Of a stretch of 6,330 nucleotides of DNA, positions 1-5,634 are shown one piece after another. Source of the DNA: Solirubrobacterales bacterium. GTDB taxonomy: Bacteria > Actinomycetota > Thermoleophilia > Solirubrobacterales > Solirubrobacteraceae. The notes under the pieces are model-generated. The model made no database searches. It saw nothing but the letters and a program-made list of their open reading frames with translations, and had not been told where the DNA came from. Position 1 is the stretch's first letter, and every line of letters starts with the position of its first letter. The DNA is taken from assembly GCA_017354065.1 (NCBI GenBank), contig JAFMRN010000144.1, forward strand, positions 1-6,330. Reading direction: 5' to 3'. A program made the translations under genes and the position numbers.

Positions 1-126
1 GACGGTCGGGATCGAAACCCCGACGACCAGCAGGGTCAGCACGATCGTCGCCAGCGCGGCGAAGCTCGGCGCCGCGTTGCGGCGCATCGCGCGGATCGCC
101 TCTTTCAGGAAGAAGCCGAGCTTCAT
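1..126 (-). CDS. ftsX: Cell-division ABC transporter permease FtsX, N-terminal 42 residues (partial)
   Basis: The minus strand from 126 reads ATG AAG CTC GGC TTC TTC..., giving MKLGFFLKEAIRAMRRN followed by a hydrophobic run (about residues 21-41, ending VLTLLVVGVSI). This is the usual FtsX beginning: a short basic amphipathic cytoplasmic segment that leads into the first of four membrane helices. The rest of the gene lies beyond position 1. FtsX is the membrane subunit of FtsEX and, in characterised bacteria, passes the ATPase cycle of FtsE to peptidoglycan hydrolases outside the membrane. The start codon overlaps the ftsE stop in an ATGA junction, and a strong Shine-Dalgarno lies 8 nt upstream, so translation is probably coupled to ftsE. 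Identification rests on the N-terminal pattern plus the adjoining ftsE. Confidence 0.93.
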   Translation of the reverse strand, partial: MKLGFFLKEAIRAMRRNAAPSFAALATIVLTLLVVGVSIPTV

Positions 127-1034
127 GACTCGAGCTCCTCCTCCGACTTGACTGACTCCGGGGTCTCCGGCGTGTTGCGCAGGCGCTGTGCGAACTCGCG
201 CGTCGACTCGTCGCGGGCGTACAGGCCGGTCGCCTCATCACGTACCACCCGGCCGTTGGACAGCTCCAGCACGCGCTGGCGCATCTTGTTGACCATCCGG
301 TTGTTGTGCGTCGCGACCAGCACAGTCGTGCCGGTCCGGTTGATCCGGTAGAGCAGCCGCACGATGTCGATGCTGGTCTCCGGGTCGAGGTTGCCGGTCG
401 GCTCGTCCGCGAGCAGCAGCGGCGGGTGGTTCACGAACGCGCGCGCGATGCTGACGCGCTGTTGCTCACCGCCGGACAGCTGATCCGGGTAGTTGTGGAG
501 CTTCAGCGACAGGCCGGTCAGACGCAGGATGTCCGGCACCTTGGCGCGGATCTCCTTGCGCGAGTGACCGGTCACCAGCAGCGCATACGCCACGTTGTCG
601 TACACGGTGCGGTTCGGCAGGAGCTTGTAATCCTGGAACACGACACCGAGGTTGCGGCGGTAGTGCGGGACGCGGTGGCGCGTGATCCCGTGCAGGTCAT
701 GCCCTGCCACGCGGATCGCGCCGGCGGTCGGCTCGACCTCTTTGATCAGTGAACGCATCAGCGTGGACTTGCCCGAGCCGCTGGGCCCGATCAAGAACAC
801 GAACTCACCGCGACCGATTCCGAAGGTCGCCTGGTCGAGGCCCATGTCGCCGCTCGGGTAGCGGACCGACACGCCTCGGAATTCGATCACCGGGGGCTTC
901 CCATCCGGCGACGTGGGCGCCGAAGGCAAAGCCGAACGCTGAAGTCGCGGAGCCTGCCGCGGGGTTGTGTGTCGGTCGACGGCCGACGACTTGGAGCGCC
1001 GCCTGCTGCCGGACCTCTGCTGAGTATTGGCCAT
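123..1034 (-). CDS. ftsE: Cell-division ATP-binding protein FtsE with extended N- and C-termini
   Basis: This is the ABC ATPase subunit of FtsEX, acting at the inner face of the membrane at the division site. In 303-residue numbering it has Walker A GPSGSGKST at 83-91, the Q-loop FQDYKLLPNRTV from 133 (a typical FtsE segment), the signature LSGGEQQR at 186-193, Walker B LLLADEPTGNLDP from 206, and the switch histidine at 243. The residue after that histidine is Asn (ATHNN), where many FtsE proteins have Asp. FtsE is usually about 220-230 residues. Here the core starts near residue 49 (VIEFRGVSVRYP). It is preceded by about 48 basic, low-complexity residues and followed by an acidic tail of about 30 residues ending SEEELES. 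The 1034 ATG has no Shine-Dalgarno. An in-frame GTG at 890, with a weak GGGAA 7 nt upstream, would give a family-sized start of 256 residues, so the start is uncertain. The stop overlaps the ftsX start. Confidence 0.95.
   Translation of the reverse strand: MANTQQRSGSRRRSKSSAVDRHTTPRQAPRLQRSALPSAPTSPDGKPPVIEFRGVSVRYPSGDMGLDQATFGIGRGEFVFLIGPSGSGKSTLMRSLIKEVEPTAGAIRVAGHDLHGITRHRVPHYRRNLGVVFQDYKLLPNRTVYDNVAYALLVTGHSRKEIRAKVPDILRLTGLSLKLHNYPDQLSGGEQQRVSIARAFVNHPPLLLADEPTGNLDPETSIDIVRLLYRINRTGTTVLVATHNNRMVNKMRQRVLELSNGRVVRDEATGLYARDESTREFAQRLRNTPETPESVKSEEELES
135..144 (-). promoter_or_regulatory. Ribosome binding site of ftsX inside ftsE
   Basis: The minus strand reads GGAGGAGGAG, ending 8 nt before the ftsX ATG. 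It is a strong match to the anti-Shine-Dalgarno sequence and lies in the codons for the acidic Glu-Glu-Glu stretch at the FtsE C-terminus. It fixes the ftsX start at 126. Confidence 0.8.
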
Positions 1035-1046
1035 AAGCTGTGCGTG

Positions 1047-1052
1047 ACAGTA
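1047..1052 (-). promoter_or_regulatory. Possible -10 element for ftsE
   Basis: The minus strand reads TACTGT, which fits the TANNNT actinobacterial -10 pattern, 12 nt before the 1034 ATG. A transcript from here would have only a few untranslated bases, consistent with the absence of a Shine-Dalgarno. No clear -35 is visible. If ftsE actually starts at the 890 GTG, this element could still serve it with a longer leader. Confidence 0.3.
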
Positions 1053-1172
1053 CTCGGGACCCCCTGGATTACCCTGAAATTTCCCGCCCGTGCAAGGGTT
1101 TTTGCAAAGAACAGGGGTTCGGCGCGCGGGGTCGTCGCGCGCGCGTGCGGCGGACTCAGCCGCGCACGGCGC

Positions 1173-1178
1173 TACCGT
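1173..1178 (+). promoter_or_regulatory. Probable -10 element of a leaderless M16 peptidase transcript
   Basis: TACCGT matches TANNNT and ends 8 nt before the ATG at 1187, in the context TACCGTTATCCGGCATG. A transcription start about 7-9 nt after a -10 would fall on or next to the A of the ATG. There is no Shine-Dalgarno before this ATG. A leaderless mRNA is the simplest reading, but it is an inference. Confidence 0.45.
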
Positions 1179-1186
1179 TATCCGGC

Positions 1187-2443
1187 ATGTCGCGGATCAG
1201 CACCACGGTGCTTGGCAACGGTCTCCCGCTGCACAAGCTTGAGCTAGCCGGAACCCGCGCGGCGACGCTTCTGGTCGCCTTTGACGCGGGCTCGCGTACC
1301 GAACGTCCCGAGGAGAACGGGATGGCGCACTTTCTCGAGCACCTGGTGTTCAAGGGCGGTGAGAAGTACGCCAACTACCAGGCCGTGAATGAGGCCGCGG
1401 AATCTGCCGGCGCGGTCCTGAACGCCTACACCTCCCACGACCTCGTGGCCTTCCACATCACGGCGCGCTCGACGAAGCTGCTCGACGCCGCCGATCTTTT
1501 GACCGATTTCGTCGGGCGCCCGCGGATCGACGCGGACGAGCTGGACAAGGAGCGCGGCGTGGTGATCCAGGAGATCGCGCGCTCCGAGGACCAGCCGGCG
1601 GCGCTGGCCGAGTACCTGATTGACAGCGCCGTGTTCGGCTCCCACCCGCTCGGCCGCCGCGTGCTGGGCACAGAGGAGCACCTCCGCTCCACCTTCACGC
1701 GTGAGGGGATCGTCGAGTTCCGCCGGCGCCAGTGGGCCGCCGGTTCCGCGGCCGCGTTCGTCGTCGGCAACCTCGAAGCGGTCGACGACGGCGCGCTCGA
1801 GGGCTACTTCGAGCGTTTCGCATCCGGTGAGACCCCGCCGCCGTACGAGCCGGCCCCCGCGCTGGAGCCGAAGTTCGTGGTCCAGGAGCGCGACTCCCAG
1901 CAGTCGCACCTGCGGATGTCCTACCGCCCGGCGGTCGACGTAACCGACCCGCAGCAGCGCGCGGCGCTGACGATCTACTCGACGCTGCTCGGCGGCTCCA
2001 TGGGCTCACGCCTGTTCGACGAGATCCGCGAGCAGCGCGGCCTGGCCTACTCGGTCGGCTCCTTCCCCCACGCCTACGCGGACGTCGGCGTGCTGCAGCT
2101 GTCCGCCGGGCTGCAGTCCGACAAGGCCGTTGAGGCGTACCGGCGGATGCGTGACGTGGTCTCAGAGCTGCGCGTCGACGGTCCCCGGCCCGAGGAGGTC
2201 GAGCGGGCACGCGCGTTTGCCGCCGGCGCCCGGGCGATCGCCTTCGAGAACACCAACGCGATCGCGCGGCACGCGGCCGCCCAGACGATCGTCTTCTCCC
2301 AAGACTTCGACCCCGACGCGGTGATCGAGCGCCTGGATGCGGTCACCTACGACCAGGTGCGCGAGGTCGCGGCCGCGATTGCGGACGAGCTGACGGTCGC
2401 TGTGGTCGGACCCCACACGGTGCAGGAGTTTGAAGCCGCGTAG
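1187..2443 (+). CDS. M16-family zinc metallopeptidase (processing-peptidase-like)
   Basis: The 418-residue product has the length and layout of single-domain-pair M16B peptidases (about 410-430 residues) related to the beta subunit of mitochondrial processing peptidase. The inverted zinc motif HFLEH is at residues 48-52 (ligands H48 and H52, catalytic E51). The third ligand, E129 in VVIQEI, lies exactly at the HxxEHx76E spacing. The C-terminal domain has the RGLAYSV segment (R284, Y288) used for substrate binding, so one chain carries both halves of the active fold. No signal peptide or membrane segment is seen, so a cytoplasmic location is likely; the substrate is unknown. The frame is open from an ATG at 1040, but residues before M50 of that longer version are arginine-rich and unlike the family. 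MSRISTTVLGNGL from 1187 is the normal beginning. The 3' end overlaps the downstream dacB-like gene by 14 bp, indicating one transcript. Confidence 0.93.
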   Translation: MSRISTTVLGNGLPLHKLELAGTRAATLLVAFDAGSRTERPEENGMAHFLEHLVFKGGEKYANYQAVNEAAESAGAVLNAYTSHDLVAFHITARSTKLLDAADLLTDFVGRPRIDADELDKERGVVIQEIARSEDQPAALAEYLIDSAVFGSHPLGRRVLGTEEHLRSTFTREGIVEFRRRQWAAGSAAAFVVGNLEAVDDGALEGYFERFASGETPPPYEPAPALEPKFVVQERDSQQSHLRMSYRPAVDVTDPQQRAALTIYSTLLGGSMGSRLFDEIREQRGLAYSVGSFPHAYADVGVLQLSAGLQSDKAVEAYRRMRDVVSELRVDGPRPEEVERARAFAAGARAIAFENTNAIARHAAAQTIVFSQDFDPDAVIERLDAVTYDQVREVAAAIADELTVAVVGPHTVQEFEAA

Positions 2444-3830
2444 GAAGTCCCTGGCTCTGATCGCGGCCTGTGGGGCCGCGATCCTCGTGTCGGGCTGTGG
2501 CGGGACGACACAGCAGACCCAGACCGTCGCCGGGCCGACCTCCACTACCCCGCGCGTCGTGCACAAGGCTGCGGCCGTTCGGGCCGCGCGGCCTTCCGCG
2601 GCGGAGCTGGCGCTGCGGCGGAACGTCGGCTCGCTGGCGCGGGCTCTGGGCCCCCACGCCGGGATCCTGGTGCGCGACGTGTCCAGCGGCCGGGACCTCT
2701 ACAGCCTGAACCCGAACTTCGCGCGGCCGCCGGCGTCGGTGGAGAAGCTCTACACCTCCGCGGCGATGCTCGCGACCGTCGGACCGAACGCGGTGATCCA
2801 CACCCAGGTGCTGGGCAGCGGCCATCTCGGGCCCCACGGCGTTTGGTACGGGAACCTGTACCTGCGCGGCAACGGTGATCCGACCTTCGGCGACCCGGGC
2901 TTCCAGCGGATCTATGAGGAGGGCCAGGGCTCCTCAATAGCTTCCCTGATCGCCCAGCTGCACCGCTCCGGGATCAGGCGGGTCAGCGGGTACCTGTACC
3001 CGGACGCGTCGATCTTCGACTCGCGAGTCGGCGGGCCGCACACCAAGTTCGGGCCCGACCCCGGTGATTACGGCGGGCAGATGAGCGCACTGGTGTACGA
3101 CCACGGCCTGAGCCTGGCGAAGATGGGCCCGGCCTTGACGGCGGCGCACGTGTTTGCGCAGACGGCCGAGCGGTCCGGGGTGATGATGCGTTCCCGCGCT
3201 TTGCGCGGGCGGGCCCCACACGGACTGCGCCTGCTCGCGAGCGTCTCCTCGCCGCCGATGGCGACGATGCTGCGCCAGATGGACGTCCCCTCCGACGACC
3301 TGTTCGCGGACCTGTTCGCCAAGCAGCTTGGCCACCGCTACACCGGCTGGGGCACGCTGTCAGCCGGCGCGGCGGTGATTGCGCGCACCATCGACGGCCG
3401 CTACCGCCTGCACGCGGTGATCCATGACGGCTCGGGCCTGGACAAGACCGACGCCTCCACCCCGCGCCAGATCGTATCGCTGCTGACCCAGCTGACCCCG
3501 ACCGCCGCCGGCCGGATAATCCGCGGCGCGCTGCCGGTGCTCGGCGTGTCCGGCACGACCAAGGGCATGGGCCTGAAGACCCCGGCTGTCGGCCGCTGCC
3601 AGGCCAAGACGGGCAGCCTGGACTCGGTCACGAACCTGGCCGGCTGGTGCCAGGCGCTAAACGGGCACACGCTGGCCTTTGCGATCTTTGATGACGGGCC
3701 GCCGAACTGGCAGGCGGACGTGAACTTCGGGAAGATCGCCGGGGCGATCGCTGCGTATGGGGCTAGCCCAGCGCGACCATCCGCTCGATCGGGATCCGGG
3801 CCTTCGCGGCGGTCTCCGCGTCGACCTTGA
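2430..3830 (+). CDS. dacB: PBP4-type D-Ala-D-Ala carboxypeptidase/endopeptidase (family S13), predicted lipoprotein
   Basis: Family S13 enzymes remove the terminal D-Ala from peptidoglycan stem peptides or cut cross-links outside the membrane. Visible motifs are SxxK as SVEK (S103, K106), HDGSGL at 332-337 and KTG at 393-395 in CQAKTGSLDS. The second motif, normally SxN, reads SDD at 288-290. SxxK and SxD are 185 residues apart, shorter than in Actinomadura R39 (about 249), so the inserted domains are reduced. The N-terminus MKPRRKSLALIAACGAAILV followed by SGC is a lipoprotein signal with lipobox VSGC; C23 would be lipidated. After it comes a Thr/Gln/Ala-rich linker to about residue 55. The start is TTG at 2430, chosen because it supplies the basic n-region. 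An AGGAG lies only 1 nt upstream, so coupling to the M16 gene is likely. The last 22 or so residues are basic, low complexity and encoded opposite the end of nadA. Family assignment is firm; activity is less certain. Confidence 0.88.
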   Translation: MKPRRKSLALIAACGAAILVSGCGGTTQQTQTVAGPTSTTPRVVHKAAAVRAARPSAAELALRRNVGSLARALGPHAGILVRDVSSGRDLYSLNPNFARPPASVEKLYTSAAMLATVGPNAVIHTQVLGSGHLGPHGVWYGNLYLRGNGDPTFGDPGFQRIYEEGQGSSIASLIAQLHRSGIRRVSGYLYPDASIFDSRVGGPHTKFGPDPGDYGGQMSALVYDHGLSLAKMGPALTAAHVFAQTAERSGVMMRSRALRGRAPHGLRLLASVSSPPMATMLRQMDVPSDDLFADLFAKQLGHRYTGWGTLSAGAAVIARTIDGRYRLHAVIHDGSGLDKTDASTPRQIVSLLTQLTPTAAGRIIRGALPVLGVSGTTKGMGLKTPAVGRCQAKTGSLDSVTNLAGWCQALNGHTLAFAIFDDGPPNWQADVNFGKIAGAIAAYGASPARPSARSGSGPSRRSPRRP

Positions 3831-4785
3831 TCTCAGAGCCGCCGCGGCCCGCCAGCGCGTCACGCAGCTTGTCCAGCGTGATCATCTTCATGTAGCGACA
3901 CGACGCCGCCTCATTGGCGGCGATGAAGTTCATGTCCGGCGCCGCCTCACGCAGGCCGTGCAGCATGCCGGTCTCGGTCGCGACAATCGCGGTGTCGGTG
4001 CTTGAGGCATGGCTCTTGGCGTAGTCGAGCATCCCGCCGGTCGACATCATGTGGACGCCCTCTGAGTCGACGTCGCCGGCCGACACGTACTCCATCACCG
4101 GGGTCGAGCAGCCGCACTCGGGGTGGATCAGGAAGTCGGCGCCGGGGTGTGCCTCGCGGGCGGCGCTGATGTCATCGGGGCGGATACCGGCGTGCACGTG
4201 GCACTCGCCGTCCCAGACGTGGAGCTTCACCCCGAGCGTGCGTTCCACATAGGCGCCGAGGAACATGTCGGGACCGAACAGGATCGGTGTGTCTTCGCCT
4301 TCGGTCTCCAGGATGTGCTTGACGACTTGTACGGCGTTGGAGGAGGTCACGCAGTAGTCGGTCTCGGCCTTGACCGCGGCGGTGGTATTCACGTACATCA
4401 CCACGACCGCCCCTGGGTACTTGGCCTTCCAGTCACGCAGCTGCTCGACCGTGATGCTGTCCGCCAGCGAGCAGCCGGCGTCGGCGTCGGGGATCACCAC
4501 GCGCTTGTCCGGGGACAGGACTGACGCGGTCTCGGCCATGAAGTGCACGCCGCAGAAGACGATCTCCTGCGCGTCGGTGGCGGCGGCCTGGCGGCTCAGG
4601 CCCAGTGAGTCACCGACGTAGTCAGCGACCTGTTGGATCTCGGGCAGCTGGTAGTTGTGGGCGAGGATCACGGCGCCGCGTTGTGCCGCCAGCTTCTTCA
4701 CTTCAGCCTGCAGCGCGGGGATGTTCTCGAGCGTCAACGGCGCGCCCGCGGGCGCGGACTTGTCTTGCAGAACGGGCAGGTTCAT
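3763..4785 (-). CDS. nadA: Quinolinate synthase NadA
   Basis: NadA condenses iminoaspartate with dihydroxyacetone phosphate to quinolinate, the second step of de novo NAD synthesis from aspartate, using an oxygen-sensitive [4Fe-4S] cluster in the cytoplasm. The 340-residue product is of normal length. Motifs are ILAHNYQLPEIQQVADYVGDS (from residue 40), VFCGVHFMAETA (76-87), PDADAGCSLADS (99-110), CVTSSNA (145-151), WDGECHVH (191-198), HPEC (221-224) and STGGML (248-253). By position and context C105, C195 and C296 are the likely cluster ligands; all three are present. The start at 4785 (MNLPVLQDK) is supported by a GGAG 8 nt upstream and an ATGA overlap with the nadC stop. The open frame runs further upstream, but only as the opposite-frame shadow of nadC. 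The 3' end overlaps the convergent dacB-like gene by 68 bp. Confidence 0.97.
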   Translation of the reverse strand: MNLPVLQDKSAPAGAPLTLENIPALQAEVKKLAAQRGAVILAHNYQLPEIQQVADYVGDSLGLSRQAAATDAQEIVFCGVHFMAETASVLSPDKRVVIPDADAGCSLADSITVEQLRDWKAKYPGAVVVMYVNTTAAVKAETDYCVTSSNAVQVVKHILETEGEDTPILFGPDMFLGAYVERTLGVKLHVWDGECHVHAGIRPDDISAAREAHPGADFLIHPECGCSTPVMEYVSAGDVDSEGVHMMSTGGMLDYAKSHASSTDTAIVATETGMLHGLREAAPDMNFIAANEAASCRYMKMITLDKLRDALAGRGGSEIKVDAETAAKARIPIERMVALG

Positions 4786-5618
4786 CGCAACGGCTCCAGC
4801 AAGAGTGAGAGATCGAGCGCTGGTGCGCTGTGGGTCAGTGCACCTACTGAGATGAAGTTTACGCCGGTCTCTGCGACTGCCCTGATCGTCTCCAGCGTGA
4901 AGCCGCCGGAGGCCTCCGTTTCGGCCCGCTGACCGACAAGCTCGACCGCCTGGCGCAGTTGCGCGGTGTCCATGTTGTCGAGCAACACGCGCGGTGCCCC
5001 GGCGCTGATCGCGGCCTCGACCTCCGCCAGGGTCTCGCACTCCACCTCGACCAGCAGCCCCGGCGCGTGGGCCAGTGCCGCCGCGACGGCCTCCCCCACG
5101 CCGCCGGCCATCGCGGCGTGGTTCTCCTTGATCAGCACGGCGTCAAACAGGCCGACGCGATGGTTGGTCCCGCCGCCGGCCGCGACCGCTTGCTTCTCCA
5201 GCAGCCGCAGCCCCGGCGTCGTCTTCCGCGTGTCGAGGATCTTTGCACCGGTGTGTTCGACCGCCCGTACGTATCTGGCGGTCAGCGTCGCGATGCCCGA
5301 CAGGCGCTGGAGGAAGTTCAGCGCGGTCCGTTCCGCCGACAGCAGCGCGCGGGCGTCGCCCTCCAGCTCCAGCACGGGCGCTCGCGGCTCACGCCAGGTT
5401 CCCTCCGGGCCTGTGCGTATCGGCTTGACGTACGGGTCGAGCTGCCGGAAGGTCTCCTCGGCGGCGTCCAGCCCGTAGATCACGCCCGGAGCCTTCTGGG
5501 TGATCTCCGCGCGGGCGCGGGTTCCGGCCGGAACCGTGGCCTGATTGGTCACGTCGCCCGAGCCGATGTCCTCGGCCAAGGCGCGCGCGACCAGTGCTTT
5601 CAGTTCAGTGCCGCTCAC
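4782..5618 (-). CDS. nadC: Nicotinate-nucleotide pyrophosphorylase (carboxylating), NadC
   Basis: NadC, or quinolinate phosphoribosyltransferase, converts quinolinate and PRPP to nicotinate mononucleotide, CO2 and pyrophosphate, following directly on NadA. The 278-residue protein has full family length. Motifs in order are EDIGSGDVT (16-24), ERTALNFLQRLSGIAT (96-111), DTRKTTPGLR (129-138, with the substrate-binding Arg/Lys), the GGGTNHRVGLFDAVLIKENH segment (148-167), EVE (191-193), LLDNM (212-216), EASGG (235-239) and SVGALTHS from 257. The start is GTG at 5618 (MSGTELKALV), 16 nt after the stop of the upstream dehydrogenase gene. It has no Shine-Dalgarno but a TATGCT hexamer just upstream. 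Its stop overlaps the nadA start as ATGA, so the two enzymes are translationally coupled. No nadB is adjacent. Confidence 0.97.
   Translation of the reverse strand: MSGTELKALVARALAEDIGSGDVTNQATVPAGTRARAEITQKAPGVIYGLDAAEETFRQLDPYVKPIRTGPEGTWREPRAPVLELEGDARALLSAERTALNFLQRLSGIATLTARYVRAVEHTGAKILDTRKTTPGLRLLEKQAVAAGGGTNHRVGLFDAVLIKENHAAMAGGVGEAVAAALAHAPGLLVEVECETLAEVEAAISAGAPRVLLDNMDTAQLRQAVELVGQRAETEASGGFTLETIRAVAETGVNFISVGALTHSAPALDLSLLLEPLR
4794..4800 (-). promoter_or_regulatory. Ribosome binding site of nadA inside nadC
   Basis: The minus strand reads GCTGGAG, with GGAG ending 8 nt before the nadA ATG. It lies within the last codons of nadC and supports the internal start at 4785 over the longer open frame. 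Confidence 0.65.
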
Positions 5619-5627
5619 CGGCGGCGG

Positions 5628-5633
5628 AGCATA
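5628..5633 (-). promoter_or_regulatory. Possible -10 element for nadC-nadA
   Basis: The minus strand reads TATGCT (TANNNT pattern), 9 nt before the nadC GTG and directly after the stop codon of the upstream gene. The intervening bases are CCGCCGCCG, without a Shine-Dalgarno. This could drive a leaderless nadCA transcript, separate from or additional to read-through from the dehydrogenase gene. No convincing -35 is visible. Confidence 0.3.
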
Positions 5634-5634
5634 C

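Larger units (their letters stand above)
1035..1186. promoter_or_regulatory. Divergent intergenic region between ftsE and the M16 peptidase gene
   Basis: This is the only substantial non-coding gap in the window (152 bp, assuming starts at 1034 and 1187). Its middle, about 1066-1115, is clearly richer in A/T than the surrounding genes. It contains the perfect 8-bp palindromes GAAATTTC (1076-1083) and TTTGCAAA (1101-1108), and TGCAA occurs at 1091-1095 and again at 1103-1107. Promoters for both directions, and possibly a regulator site, are inferred here. I could not recognise a specific regulator consensus or a convincing -35 box. Confidence 0.55.

Noticed and set aside
306..752. Plus-strand open frame opposite ftsE
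   Set aside because: It mirrors the conserved ABC motifs of ftsE on the other strand and has no independent support.
1066..1095. Candidate minus-strand promoter with TTGCAC and TAATCC separated by 18 bp
   Set aside because: Both hexamers are weak matches to the housekeeping consensus; it remains possible but is not stronger than the TACTGT element nearer ftsE.
1040..1186. 49-residue N-terminal extension of the M16 peptidase from an upstream ATG at 1040
   Set aside because: The extension is arginine-rich, unlike the family, and crosses the AT-richer divergent promoter region; the family-like N-terminus begins at the ATG at 1187 with a TANNNT element just upstream.
1244..1909. Minus-strand open frame (221 codons) opposite the M16 peptidase gene
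   Set aside because: It is antisense to a gene with intact catalytic motifs, and the translation shows only biased composition.
3760..3769. Perfect palindrome GGGCTAGCCC at the nadA stop codon, considered as a terminator
   Set aside because: It has no loop and no T-run on either side, so it cannot be called an intrinsic terminator; its position is explained by the codons present.
4786..5040. 85-residue upstream extension of nadA
   Set aside because: It lies entirely in an alternative frame of nadC on the same strand, has no NadA-like sequence, and the internal ATG at 4785 has a good Shine-Dalgarno and an ATGA junction.
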